A stretch of 64,000 nucleotides of DNA from Longimicrobiales bacterium. Its GTDB lineage: Bacteria > Gemmatimonadota > Gemmatimonadetes > Longimicrobiales > Gaopeijiaceae. The stretch lies in assembly GCA_958295645.1 (NCBI GenBank), contig OY282361.1, forward strand, positions 580,927 through 644,926, written 5' to 3'. Made by a program: the position numbers and the translations under genes. The notes under the pieces were generated by a model. It made no database searches. It had not been told where the DNA came from and saw only the letters and a list, made by a program, of their open reading frames with translations. Of this stretch, positions 33,953 through 42,879 are shown piece after piece; position 1 is the stretch's first letter, and each line of letters opens with the position of its first letter.

Positions 33953-34913
33953 GGCCGGCGATGCCCAAGCCGAGGGCCGCGATGCGCAAGCGCATGGCTA
34001 TCACCGACCCGTCCTCGTGGCCGAAGTCGTGAACTGGCTGGCCCAAGGTCCGCCCGGCCTTTATCTGGACGGGACAGCGGGCGGCGCCGGTCATGCCGCG
34101 GCGTTGCTGCAATGTCGTGGGGACTGCCAGGTGCTGGCGGTCGACCGAGACCCCGAGGCCGTCCAGGCGGCGAGCGAACGCTTGGCCGAGTTCGGCGGCC
34201 GCGCACGCGTCGAGCAGAGCTCCTTTCAAGAGGCCTGTTGCAGCGCCGCGGTGCGGGAGGCCGGGCTGGCGGGCGCGCTCCTGGATCTGGGAGCGAGTTC
34301 GCGGCAACTGGACGACGACGACCGCGGCTTCACGTTTCGCCGGGGCGCGCCGCTCGACATGCGCATGGACCCCGGCGCCGGCCTCGACGCTTCCCGTTTC
34401 CTGGCCGAAGCGGCCCCGGCCGAGTTGGCTGGTGCGCTTCGGGAAGGGCAGGCTCCCAGGCCGGCCGCGGTGAGCGTCCGCATCGTCCGCCGCCGCGCGC
34501 GGGCTCCGTTGCGCACCAGCGACGACTTGGTCGGGGCGCTGGAGTCGGCGCTTCGCCGCCGCTCCACGCACGCCGAGAAGGCGCGGCTGTTCCAGGCGCT
34601 TCGCATCCGCGTGAACGACGAGTTCGGTGCGCTGAAGGCCGGGCTGGAGGCGATCCGCAACGTGTTGCGTCCCGGCGGCGTGGTGGCCGTGATCTCGTAC
34701 CACTCCGGCGAGGACCGCATCGTGAAGCGGGCGTTTCGCCGCTGGAGCGATCCGAACGCCGGCCTTCCCCCGCGTCTTCCGGTGCTCGCTGTGGAGTCGG
34801 CGCCCGCCGGGACGGCGCTCGCGAGGAAGCCCGTGAAGGCGTCGGAGGCGGAGGCGGAGGCCAATCCGCGGGCCCGGGGCGCGCGCTTGAGGGCTTGGAG
34901 GCGGGCGGCGTGA
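33921..34913 (+). CDS. rsmH: 16S rRNA m4C1402 methyltransferase RsmH
   Basis: 330 residues from an ATG lying inside the mraZ end (32-base overlap); no closer start exists in frame, and homology begins at 'YHRPVLVAEVVNWL'. The SAM site is 'LYLDGTAGGAGHAAALL', followed by 'VLAVDRDPEAV', the family signature 'LLDLGASSRQLDDDDRGFTF' and 'RRGAPLDMRMD', and later 'LFQALRIRVNDE' and 'VVAVISYHSGEDRIVK'. It N4-methylates C1402 in the ribosomal P site. It is fixed between mraZ and ftsL in most bacteria. The stop overlaps ftsL as GTGA. Confidence 0.95.
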   Translation: MTTSHPASSAEAGDAQAEGRDAQAHGYHRPVLVAEVVNWLAQGPPGLYLDGTAGGAGHAAALLQCRGDCQVLAVDRDPEAVQAASERLAEFGGRARVEQSSFQEACCSAAVREAGLAGALLDLGASSRQLDDDDRGFTFRRGAPLDMRMDPGAGLDASRFLAEAAPAELAGALREGQAPRPAAVSVRIVRRRARAPLRTSDDLVGALESALRRRSTHAEKARLFQALRIRVNDEFGALKAGLEAIRNVLRPGGVVAVISYHSGEDRIVKRAFRRWSDPNAGLPPRLPVLAVESAPAGTALARKPVKASEAEAEANPRARGARLRAWRRAA

Positions 34914-35266
34914 GGGCGCGCGGGACGCGGGCGCGCGGCGCGAGGCCTCCTGGCAAGAGGACCCGCGGCCTGAGGACCGGCGCGGGCGCCAAGAGCATCG
35001 CCGGCCGGGCGGCCTTCGCGACTGCGGCGCTGCTGGCCGCCTTGGCCCTGGTGGCATGGCGCCAGTCCACGACTCGCGAGACCATGCAGGAGATCGAGGA
35101 GATCGGCCGTGATCTCGCGATCGCCGCGGACGAACGGGAGGAGTTGGCGCGCCGCGTCTCCCAGCTGGAAGCGCGCCCCCATGTCGCCGCCGAAGCGGCC
35201 GAGCGCCTCGGCCTGCGTTCTCCGAGCGACCACGAGGTGGTGATCCCGGCGGGAGGGGAGTGGTGA
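34910..35266 (+). CDS. ftsL: FtsL-like division protein
   Basis: 118 residues from a GTG overlapping the rsmH stop. The layout is an Arg/Gly-rich cytoplasmic tail (about 30 residues), one membrane helix 'AAFATAALLAALALVAW', then a coiled coil 'MQEIEEIGRDLAIAADEREE' with 'LARRVSQLEAR', and the ending 'AAERLGLRSPSDHEVVIPAG'. FtsL sequences are poorly conserved; the assignment rests on this topology and the fixed position between rsmH and ftsI. It would act in the FtsQLB complex that activates septal synthesis. The stop overlaps ftsI (GTGA). Confidence 0.85.
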   Translation: MRARGTRARGARPPGKRTRGLRTGAGAKSIAGRAAFATAALLAALALVAWRQSTTRETMQEIEEIGRDLAIAADEREELARRVSQLEARPHVAAEAAERLGLRSPSDHEVVIPAGGEW

Positions 35267-37245
35267 GCCGGCCCCGCGCCCGCAGCGACCCGTACCGAAA
35301 GGTGCGCCTGCGTTGCCGCTTTCTCCTGGCGTCCTGGCTGGTCGCGGCGGCGGGCTTGGTGGCGCGGGCCGCCGAAGTACAGGTGGTGGAGAGGGCCGCT
35401 TGGACGGCCGGGGCGCTTGCCCAGCACCAGAAGAGCAAGACGATTCCCGCGCCCCGGGGCCGAATCCTCGACCGCAACGGCAACGAGCTGGCGGTCAGCC
35501 ACTGGCGGGCCTCGGTGGCCGTGGCGCCCGGCGAGATCCGTGATCGCGAGTTGGTGCAGGCGGCCCTGGTCGAGCACTTGGGCGTGCGTCGCAGGACGGC
35601 GCGAAACGCCACCGATCCGGCCCGGCCGTGGCGCGTCGTGCCGGGACGGTACTCGGCGACGCAGGTGGCAGGCCTGCGGGGCGTGAGAGGCTTGCACGTC
35701 GAGCGCGAGCTGCGACGGCTGTATCCGAGGGAAGGGCTCGCGCGGGGCATCATCGGGTCGGTGGTGGACCAAAAGGGAAGCGGGGGCGTCGAGCAGACGA
35801 TGGACTCTGTGCTGGCGGGGCAGGCGGGAAGCGAGATCGTCGCGCGGGACAACCAGGGACGGGAGATACCCGGGCAGGTGGTCGAGGTGCGGCCCCCGGC
35901 GCCGGGCCGCGACGTCCTCCTGACCATCGACATGGACGTGCAGGCCATCGCCGAGGAGATGCTCTCCTCCGCCGTGGAAGACACCGACGCCCGGGGCGGC
36001 GACCTGATCGTCACCGACCCCGCCACCGGCGAGATACTCGCCATGTCGTCCATCTCCGACGGCGGGCGAACCAGCCTGTCCGCGGTGAACACCAGCTACG
36101 AGCCGGGTTCGACCGTCAAGCCGTTCACCTCGGCCGCGCTTCTCCAGCACGGCGCCGCCGAACTCGACGACTCCGTGGACACGGGCGACGGCACATGGAC
36201 CGTGCAGGGCCGCCGGATCACCGACATCGACGGGGGCGGCTGGCTGACGCTCCACGAAGTGATTCGGCAGTCCTCCAACACCGGCATAGCCAAGTTCGCT
36301 TCGCGCCTGACGCCGGCGCAGCAGTACACCACGTTCCGGGACTTCGGCTTCGGCACGCGCACCGGGGTGTTGCTCCCCGGCGAGGCGTCCGGTCTGCTCC
36401 GCAGGCCCGAGCAGTGGTCCGGCCAGTCCGGCCATTCGCTCTCGTTTGGCTACGAGCTGGCGGTCACGCCCCTGCAGATGGCGATGGCCTTCGGGGTGCT
36501 CGCCAACGGCGGCATGCTGATGGAGCCGCGGCTGGTCAAGCAGGTGGGAAGCGCGGACGGCCGTTCGGCGCGGTTCGCGCGTCCCCGGGGCATTCGCCAG
36601 GTCGTGCCCCGCTGGGTGACGGAGCAGCTGACGCCGGTGCTCGTCGACGTGGTGGAGAGCGGCACGGCGACGCGCGCCCGGATGTCCTCCTTTCTGGTCG
36701 CCGGAAAGAGCGGCACTGCCCGGGCGGTCGGATCGAACGGACGCTACGAGCGGGGAGCCTACCACGCGTCCTTCGGGGCGTACTTCCCGGCAGACGATCC
36801 GCAGCTGCTGTTCTTCGTGAAGCTGAACCGTCCGCAGGGCGGCTACTACGGGGGCGCCACGGCCGCGCCGGTGACTCGCGCGATGCTGGAATCGCTGCTC
36901 TCGGCGCGCCAAGTCCCGCTCGACCGCAGGGCACTCGCCTTGGCGCAGCGCGAGCGGGGGCCCTCGCCGTCCTCCACGCCGCTCGTGCGGTTTGCCATGG
37001 CGGGGGCCACGGGGCCGAGCCGGGACTGGGACGGCGCCGTGCCGGACGGGCGGCGCGGGGCCGAGGGGCTGATGACGTTGCCGGCGCTGGACGGCGCGCC
37101 TATGCGGGTGGCCCTGCGGCAGCTGCACAAGATGGGACTGCGCGTGCGCGTCGAGGGGCACGGTCCGGTCGCGGCGACGCTTCCGGCGGGCGGCCGCGCC
37201 GTTCGCGCGGGCGACACGATCCGGGTCTTGGGTCTGGGGAAGTGA
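35263..37245 (+). CDS. ftsI: Septal peptidoglycan transpeptidase FtsI (PBP3) with PASTA domain
   Basis: 660 residues. One N-terminal helix (about 14-34), the PBP dimerisation domain with 'APRGRILDRNGNELAVSHW', then the transpeptidase domain with S283-T-V-K286 (acyl-serine motif), S337-S-N and K482-S-G-T. The KSG in place of the usual KTG is a known, tolerated variation. The last 65 residues are a PASTA-like domain ('MTLPALDGAPMRVALRQL' to 'RVLGLGK'), more usual in Gram-positive and some deep-branching Gram-negative FtsI. It cross-links septal peptidoglycan, working with FtsW, encoded 5.6 kb downstream. GTGA overlaps on both sides. Confidence 0.95.
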   Translation: MSRPRARSDPYRKVRLRCRFLLASWLVAAAGLVARAAEVQVVERAAWTAGALAQHQKSKTIPAPRGRILDRNGNELAVSHWRASVAVAPGEIRDRELVQAALVEHLGVRRRTARNATDPARPWRVVPGRYSATQVAGLRGVRGLHVERELRRLYPREGLARGIIGSVVDQKGSGGVEQTMDSVLAGQAGSEIVARDNQGREIPGQVVEVRPPAPGRDVLLTIDMDVQAIAEEMLSSAVEDTDARGGDLIVTDPATGEILAMSSISDGGRTSLSAVNTSYEPGSTVKPFTSAALLQHGAAELDDSVDTGDGTWTVQGRRITDIDGGGWLTLHEVIRQSSNTGIAKFASRLTPAQQYTTFRDFGFGTRTGVLLPGEASGLLRRPEQWSGQSGHSLSFGYELAVTPLQMAMAFGVLANGGMLMEPRLVKQVGSADGRSARFARPRGIRQVVPRWVTEQLTPVLVDVVESGTATRARMSSFLVAGKSGTARAVGSNGRYERGAYHASFGAYFPADDPQLLFFVKLNRPQGGYYGGATAAPVTRAMLESLLSARQVPLDRRALALAQRERGPSPSSTPLVRFAMAGATGPSRDWDGAVPDGRRGAEGLMTLPALDGAPMRVALRQLHKMGLRVRVEGHGPVAATLPAGGRAVRAGDTIRVLGLGK

Positions 37246-38786
37246 GCGTGTCCCTGTCGCGCGTCGTGGCGGCCCTCGAGGACGAGGGCGTGGCGGTGCG
37301 GGCGATCCCGGGGACGGCGCCCGACGGCTGGGCGGCGCTCGAGGTGGCGGGCGTGCAGCAGGACTCGCGCGCGGTGGGCCCGGGCGACCTCTTCGTGGCC
37401 TGGAAGGGCGCCCGCGCGGACGGGCACGAGTACGTCGGGGCCGCCGCGGAGGCGGGCGCCGCCGCCGCCGTCGTGGAGCGGCCGGTGCGCGGGGCGAAGC
37501 TGCCGCAGCTGCAGGTCGGCAACGCTCGCCGGGCGGCCGCGCTGGCTTCGGGACTCGTGGCCGGGTCGCCCTGGCGCCGCATGACCACGATCGGCGTGAC
37601 GGGCACCAACGGGAAGACCACCACGACGCTCCTGCTCCGGGGCCTGCTGGGCCGCTCCGCCTCCGTGGCCGCCGTCGGGACGCTGGGAACCACGGACGCG
37701 GAGGGCAGGGCCCTCCCCGGCACGGCGGGCCTCACCACGCCCGGCCCCGCCGAGCTGGCGCGGCGCTTGTCGGCGTTGGCCGAGGAGGGCGTCCAGGCGG
37801 TCGTCCTCGAAGCCTCCTCCCACGCGCTGGCCCAGCACCGCTTGGACAGCGTCCGCTTCGACGCCACGGTCTTCACCAACCTGACGCGCGATCACTTGGA
37901 CTACCACGGCAGCCGGGACCGGTATCTCGCCGCAAAGGCCCGCCTGCTCGAGCTGGGCAAGGAGAACGCGATCGCGGTGGTGAACGCCGACGACGAGGCC
38001 TGGCGCGCCCTGGACGCGCCGGGACGCCTGCTGTCCTACGGGCTGGGATCCGAAGCGGCCGTCCGGGCCCGCGACGTCCGCACCACGTTGCAGAACAGCG
38101 CGTTTCGCCTGGAATGGGAGGGCGCATCGGCGCAGGCGACGCTCCCTCTGCCGGGCCTGTTCAATGTCTACAACGCCTTGGCCGCCGCCGCCTGTGCGCT
38201 CGCCCTGGGCCATGCGCTGAACGCCGTGGCGGCGGGCTTGGCCGAGAGCGTCCCGGCGCCCGGTCGGCTGGAGCGGATCGCCTCCGCCCCGTTCGACGTC
38301 TTCCGGGATTTCGCCCACACGCCCGACGCGCTGGAGCAGGTCCTGAAGGCGGTGCGCCCCATGGTGAAGGGGCGGCTGTTCGTCGTCTTCGGGGCCGGCG
38401 GAGAGCGCGACGCGGAGAAGCGCCCGCAGATGGGGGCGGCCGTGTCGCGGTACGCGGACGTGGCGGTCGTCACGTCGGACAATCCGCGCCGCGAAGATCC
38501 GGCGGCCATCGTGCGGCAGGTGGCGGCCGGCGTGAGCGCCTCCGAATCGGTGGAGCTCGTGGACCGGCGCGAGGCGATCGAATGGGCGTTGGCCGCGGCC
38601 CGCCCGGACGATCTGGTGCTGCTGGCCGGCAAGGGCCACGAGACCTGTCAGGTCGTGGGCACGACCTCGCTGCCGTTCGACGAGCGCGAGATCGTCGCGG
38701 AGGCGCTGGCCAGGGCGGAGGAGGGCGCCCACCCGCAGCGGCCCCGCCGAGAAGCGTCCGCGCGGGCCGAGGGGGGCGGGTCGTGA
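37242..38786 (+). CDS. murE: UDP-MurNAc-tripeptide ligase MurE, meso-diaminopimelate type
   Basis: 514 residues from a GTG overlapping the ftsI stop; a second GTG six bases on is possible. It adds the third amino acid to UDP-MurNAc-L-Ala-D-Glu. The ATP loop is 'GVTGTNGKTTTTLLLRGL' (about 118-135), followed by 'LEASSHALAQHRLDSV', 'FTNLTRDHLDYHGS' and the C-terminal 'VVTSDNPRREDP'. The DNPR sequence (about 413-416) is the signature of enzymes that add meso-DAP rather than lysine. The last 20 residues are an Arg/Ala/Gly-rich tail. The stop overlaps murF (GTGA). Confidence 0.95.
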   Translation: MSVSLSRVVAALEDEGVAVRAIPGTAPDGWAALEVAGVQQDSRAVGPGDLFVAWKGARADGHEYVGAAAEAGAAAAVVERPVRGAKLPQLQVGNARRAAALASGLVAGSPWRRMTTIGVTGTNGKTTTTLLLRGLLGRSASVAAVGTLGTTDAEGRALPGTAGLTTPGPAELARRLSALAEEGVQAVVLEASSHALAQHRLDSVRFDATVFTNLTRDHLDYHGSRDRYLAAKARLLELGKENAIAVVNADDEAWRALDAPGRLLSYGLGSEAAVRARDVRTTLQNSAFRLEWEGASAQATLPLPGLFNVYNALAAAACALALGHALNAVAAGLAESVPAPGRLERIASAPFDVFRDFAHTPDALEQVLKAVRPMVKGRLFVVFGAGGERDAEKRPQMGAAVSRYADVAVVTSDNPRREDPAAIVRQVAAGVSASESVELVDRREAIEWALAAARPDDLVLLAGKGHETCQVVGTTSLPFDEREIVAEALARAEEGAHPQRPRREASARAEGGGS

Positions 38787-40153
38787 GGGCCGGGGGACGG
38801 TGGAGCGACGGCTCGGTGCGCCGGGCCTTGGGGCTGCCGGGCGGCGGTGGGGCGGAGGAGCGGTTCGAAGGCGTCTGCACGGATTCGCGAACGGCGCTCC
38901 CGGGAGACGTCTTCGTGGCGATCCGGGGGGAGCGGTTCGACGGGCACGCGTTCCTGGCGGAGGCGGTGGAGAGGGGTTGCCGGGCCGTGGTGGCGGAGGA
39001 CGCTCCGGACGAGTGCGCGGCGCAGGCGCGGGTCTACCGCGTTCCCTGCACGCTCAAGGCGCTCGGCGACTTGGCGCTCCACCACCGTCGCCGGCTGGCC
39101 GCGCCGGTGGTCGGCATTACGGGCTCCTCGGGGAAGACGACCGTCAAGGACATGACGATGGCGGCGCTCGGCTCGCTGCCCCGCGTGCACGGGACGGTCG
39201 GGAACCGCAACAACCGCGTGGGCACGCCGATGACGATCCTGTCCGCTCCCGAGAACGCCTCCGCGCTCGTCCTGGAAATGGGGACCAACGAGCCCGGCGA
39301 GATCGCCGAGCTGGCCCGGATCGGCCGGCCCTCCGCGGGCGTGGTCACCACCGTCGCGGAGGCGCACACGGAACGGCTGGGGGACTTGGCGGGCGTCCTG
39401 GCGGAGAAGCTCGATCTTCTCCGCGCCGTCGAGGGCCGGGGGTCGACGCTGGTCGGCGACGAGCCGCCGCGCTTGGCGGAGGAGGCTCGCGAGATCGACC
39501 CGGCGGTGGGCGTCTGCGGCTGGTCGGACCGGGCCGGCGCCGCTCGTCCTTCGGGCGCGCGCCTGCGGGCGAACGGGTCCTACGCCTTCGACTGGGAGGG
39601 CCGGCGGGTCGCGTTGCAGGCGCCGGGCCGCCATGGCGTCTACAACGCGCTGCTGGCCCTCGCCACCGCCCGGTTGCTGGGCGTTTCGGCCGCCGCCGCG
39701 GCCGCCGGGGTGTCCGGCGCGGTCCTGGGGGCGATGCGGGGAGAAGTGCGAACGGTCGGCAGCCTCAGGGTGCTCGTGGACTGCTACAACGCCAACCCGC
39801 AGAGCGTGGTCGCGGCGGTGGCCGCCCTGGAAGGCATGGAGGCGCCCGGCCGGCGCGTGGCCATCCTGGGCACCATGCGCGAGCTGGGCGAGCGCTCCGA
39901 GGCCATCCATAGCCGCACGCTGCACCGCGTGCTCGCCAGCAAGATCGACCGGTTTCTGCTCCTGGGAGCGTTCGCCCGCGCCCGCGCAGGGATGGACGAC
40001 GAACGAGTGTGCTCCGCCTCCGACGCCGACTTCGAGCGCCTGATGCTCCTGCTGCGCCCGGACGACACGGTGCTGCTCAAGGCGTCCCGGGCCTGCCGCT
40101 TCGAGCGCGCCCTTCCCGAGATGGAATCCGCCTTCGACAAGGCGAGGAACTGA
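38783..40153 (+). CDS. murF: UDP-MurNAc-pentapeptide synthetase MurF
   Basis: 456 residues from a GTG overlapping the murE stop. It adds D-Ala-D-Ala to the UDP-MurNAc tripeptide. Visible: the N-terminal substrate domain with 'GVCTDSRTALPGDVFVAI', the ATP loop 'GITGSSGKTTVKDM' (about 111-124), 'TVGNRNNRVGTPMTIL', 'LEMGTNEPGEIAEL', 'HGVYNALLALATARLLG' and 'VDCYNANPQSVVAAV'. Length and order are normal. The stop TGA overlaps the mraY start as TGATG. No ddl gene for D-Ala-D-Ala lies in the cluster. Confidence 0.95.
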   Translation: MRAGGRWSDGSVRRALGLPGGGGAEERFEGVCTDSRTALPGDVFVAIRGERFDGHAFLAEAVERGCRAVVAEDAPDECAAQARVYRVPCTLKALGDLALHHRRRLAAPVVGITGSSGKTTVKDMTMAALGSLPRVHGTVGNRNNRVGTPMTILSAPENASALVLEMGTNEPGEIAELARIGRPSAGVVTTVAEAHTERLGDLAGVLAEKLDLLRAVEGRGSTLVGDEPPRLAEEAREIDPAVGVCGWSDRAGAARPSGARLRANGSYAFDWEGRRVALQAPGRHGVYNALLALATARLLGVSAAAAAAGVSGAVLGAMRGEVRTVGSLRVLVDCYNANPQSVVAAVAALEGMEAPGRRVAILGTMRELGERSEAIHSRTLHRVLASKIDRFLLLGAFARARAGMDDERVCSASDADFERLMLLLRPDDTVLLKASRACRFERALPEMESAFDKARN

Positions 40154-41358
40154 TGTTCCACCACTGGTTCCCCGGCTTGGCCGACGTCCACATCGTCTTC
40201 AATCTGTTCAACTATCTGACGTTCCGGTCCGCCGGAGCGTTGGTGACGGCTTTGCTGGCCGTCCTCGCCATCGGCCCAGGCGTCATCGCCCGGCTCAAGC
40301 GCCGCGGCATCGTGGACGTCCCGCGGGCGCATCACCCCTCCGCCGACGCTCCCCAACGCGATCCCAAGGCGAACATGGGCGGCGTGCTCATCGTCTCGGC
40401 GGTGGTGGCCGCCACCCTGCTGTGGGCCGAGCTGGCCAATCCCTACACGATGGCCGCGCTCTCCGCGATCCTCGCGATGGCCGCGCTCGGATTCCTGGAC
40501 GACTATCTCAAGGTGGTGCGGCGAACCCCGGGCGGCTTGGTGGAGCGCTACAAATGGGCCGGCTCGCTGGCGTTCGGCGCCCTCTTCGCGGTGGCGGCCT
40601 TGTACCTCGTCCCCGCGGGCTCGGCCGAGGCAGCTGGTTCCTCCGCGTTGGCCCAGCCCGGAGCGCCTCCCGAGACGAGGTCTCTCGCCTGGTGGCTGGC
40701 GGCGCCGAGCGACCCGTTCGGCCCCACGACGGTCAACCTGCCGGTGTTCGACGAATGGGCGCTCGCCTTTCCGCCGGCTCTCTTCGTCCTGTGGGTGACC
40801 GGCGTGCTCGTGGGCACCACTCACGCGGTCAACCTCTCGGACGGGCTGGACGGACTCGCACCGGGCCTCGTGGCCATCGCCTCGGGCGCGTTTGCAGTGT
40901 TCGCGTACGTGATCGGCCGCGTGGACACCTCGGCGTACCTGGGGCTGTTCTATCTCCGCGGTTCGGGCGAGCTGGCGGTGTTCGCCTCCGCGATCACCGG
41001 GGCCACGCTGGGCTTTCTCTGGTTCAACGCGCCGCCCGCCAAGGTCATCATGGGCGACACCGGAGCGCTGGGCCTCGGCGGAGCTCTCGGCGCGGTGGCG
41101 ATCCTGCTCAAGGCCGAGATCCTGCTGGCCTTCGTCGGCGGCGTGTTCGTGCTCGAGGCGGGCTCCTCGCTGATCCAAAAACAGTACTTCAAGTATTCAC
41201 GACGCCGGTTCGGAGAAGGGCGTCGCCTGTTCCTCATGGCGCCCCTCCATCACCACTGCCAGAAGAAGGGATGGGCCGACGTTCAAATCGTGATCCGGTT
41301 CTGGATCCTCGGGGTCCTGTTCGCGATGGTCGGCTTCGCGACGCTCAAGCTTCGATAA
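40153..41358 (+). CDS. mraY: Phospho-MurNAc-pentapeptide transferase MraY
   Basis: 401 residues and about ten helices. It transfers phospho-MurNAc-pentapeptide to undecaprenyl phosphate, giving lipid I at the inner membrane. Catalytic-site pieces seen: 'KANMGGVLIV', 'LGFLDDYLKVVRR' (Asp pair at about 116-117), 'VNLSDGLDGLAPGLVAIASG', 'MGDTGALGLGGALG' and the HHH motif in 'MAPLHHHCQKKGW'. An extra stretch of about 35 residues between helices (around 160-195, Ala/Pro-rich) is longer than in short MraY proteins. The start overlaps the murF stop. The stop lies within a three-copy repeat that runs into murD. Confidence 0.95.
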   Translation: MFHHWFPGLADVHIVFNLFNYLTFRSAGALVTALLAVLAIGPGVIARLKRRGIVDVPRAHHPSADAPQRDPKANMGGVLIVSAVVAATLLWAELANPYTMAALSAILAMAALGFLDDYLKVVRRTPGGLVERYKWAGSLAFGALFAVAALYLVPAGSAEAAGSSALAQPGAPPETRSLAWWLAAPSDPFGPTTVNLPVFDEWALAFPPALFVLWVTGVLVGTTHAVNLSDGLDGLAPGLVAIASGAFAVFAYVIGRVDTSAYLGLFYLRGSGELAVFASAITGATLGFLWFNAPPAKVIMGDTGALGLGGALGAVAILLKAEILLAFVGGVFVLEAGSSLIQKQYFKYSRRRFGEGRRLFLMAPLHHHCQKKGWADVQIVIRFWILGVLFAMVGFATLKLR

Positions 41359-41424
41359 GAGATGGAAGTCGAAAAGACATAAGTGAAGGACGGCGAAAAA
41401 CATAAGAGATGGACAGTGAATACA
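41355..41424 (+). repeat. Three-copy imperfect tandem repeat spanning the mraY-murD junction
   Basis: Units start ATAAG at 41355, 41379 and 41402, each 23-24 bp with a shared plan (ATAAG, purines, GGA or GGAC, then GAAAA or GAATA). ATAAGAGATGGA is identical at 41355 and 41402. The mraY stop TAA lies in unit 1 and the true murD ATG in unit 3; the matching ATG in unit 1 (41362) opens a six-codon ORF (MEVEKT) closed by the TAA of unit 2. It looks like a local duplication of the junction. Confidence 0.6.
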
Positions 41425-42830
41425 GCGGAAAGAAAGCAACCGAAAAGATTGCAGTGATTGGGTTGGGCGCGAGCGGAGAGGCCGCCGTGCGCTTGGCCCT
41501 GGCCAAAGGAGCTGAGGTTCATGTCAGCGATGCGAGCAACGACCCTGCAGTTGCAGACCGTGGAGCCGGGTTGCGAGACCTTGGAGCCCGCGTCGAGCTG
41601 GGCGGACACGCCCTGGCGCCGCTGGTCTCGGCGGACACCGTCGTCGCCAGTCCGGGAATCCCCCCCGATTCTCCGGTGCTCTCCGCCCTTCGCGCACGGG
41701 GCGTCCGTTGGATATCGGAGCCTGACTTCGCCTGCCGGTTCCTCTCGAGTCCACTGATCGTGGTGACGGGCACGAACGGCAAGACGACCACCGCGGCGCT
41801 CGCGGCTCACCTGCTGGCGGGGGCCGGGCTGACCGCGGCCTTGGGCGGCAACGTGAGCGGCGCCATGGCCGCTCCGGCCTCGGCGCTCGCCGCCTTGGAG
41901 CCGCCGCCGGACCGCATCGTGCTCGAGCTGTCGTCCTTCCAGCTGGCCGAGACTCGGCGGCTTCGTCCCGCCGTGGGAGTGATGACCAACTTGGCCTCGG
42001 ATCACTTGGACCGCTACGGCTCTCTGGAGGCCTACTACCGGGACAAGCGCCGGCTCTTCGAACTCGGCGGCGACTCCACGACCTGGGTGCTCAACGCGGA
42101 CGACCCACGCGTCTTGGAGATGAGCCGCGACGCGCCCGGCAAGCGGCTGGCCTTCTCGCTGGAGCGGCCTTCGCGCCCCGGGGCTTGGCTGTCCGGCCGG
42201 GACTTCGTGATGGATTTGGAGGGATCGGAGCGGCAGCCGAGCGGCGGACAAAGCGAACGAATCGCCGGCGTGGACGACCTCCAGCTCGCGGGCGGCCACA
42301 ACCAAGCCAACGCGCTTGCGGCCCTGCTGGCTGCCGCGGCCGCGGGCGCCGACCCAGGAATCGCCGCCGCCGCGCTCTCCACGTTCGCTCCGCTGCCCCA
42401 CCGGCTCGAGCCCGTGGGAACGATCGGCGGGGTTCGCTGGATCAACGACTCGAAGGCGACCAACGTGGCCGCCGCCCGAAGCGCGCTGGCCGCGATGAAG
42501 GGGCCGCTGGCGTTGCTGCTGGGCGGCCAGGACAAGGGAGAGGACTTCCGCGAACTCGTCCCCGCCTTGAGGGACAAGGCGCGGGTGGTGCTGGCCTACG
42601 GCGCCGCCGCCGAACGGGCGGCCAAGCAGATCGGACCGGCGGCCGGCGGGGACGTGGAGGTGCGCGTGGTCCGCGGCGGATTCGAGGAAGTGGTGGCGGA
42701 GGGCCAGGCGCTGGCGAGGGCGGGCGAGACGCTGTTGCTGTCGCCGGCCTGCGCCAGCTTCGACATGTTCGCGAACTACGAGGTCCGCGGCGACGCCTTT
42801 CGCGCGCTGGCGGGCAGGATGTCGCAGTGA
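41409..42830 (+). CDS. murD: UDP-MurNAc-L-Ala:D-Glu ligase MurD
   Basis: 473 residues. It adds D-glutamate to UDP-MurNAc-L-Ala. Visible: the N-terminal Rossmann-like 'KIAVIGLGASGEAAVRLAL', 'VVASPGIPPDSPVLSALRA', the ATP loop 'VVTGTNGKTTTAALAAHLL', 'ALGGNVSGAM', 'LELSSFQLAETRRLRP', 'LASDHLDRYGS' and 'WINDSKATNVAAARSAL'. The start is separated from mraY by 50 bp of repeat DNA instead of the usual overlap. The N-terminus MDSEYSGKKATEK is Lys-rich and unlike the GC-rich codon use of its neighbours. Confidence 0.95.
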   Translation: MDSEYSGKKATEKIAVIGLGASGEAAVRLALAKGAEVHVSDASNDPAVADRGAGLRDLGARVELGGHALAPLVSADTVVASPGIPPDSPVLSALRARGVRWISEPDFACRFLSSPLIVVTGTNGKTTTAALAAHLLAGAGLTAALGGNVSGAMAAPASALAALEPPPDRIVLELSSFQLAETRRLRPAVGVMTNLASDHLDRYGSLEAYYRDKRRLFELGGDSTTWVLNADDPRVLEMSRDAPGKRLAFSLERPSRPGAWLSGRDFVMDLEGSERQPSGGQSERIAGVDDLQLAGGHNQANALAALLAAAAAGADPGIAAAALSTFAPLPHRLEPVGTIGGVRWINDSKATNVAAARSALAAMKGPLALLLGGQDKGEDFRELVPALRDKARVVLAYGAAAERAAKQIGPAAGGDVEVRVVRGGFEEVVAEGQALARAGETLLLSPACASFDMFANYEVRGDAFRALAGRMSQ

Positions 42831-42879
42831 GGAGGGCCAGTGGGCCGGCCCGGAGCTGCGGTGCGGGAGCCGTGGGCCG

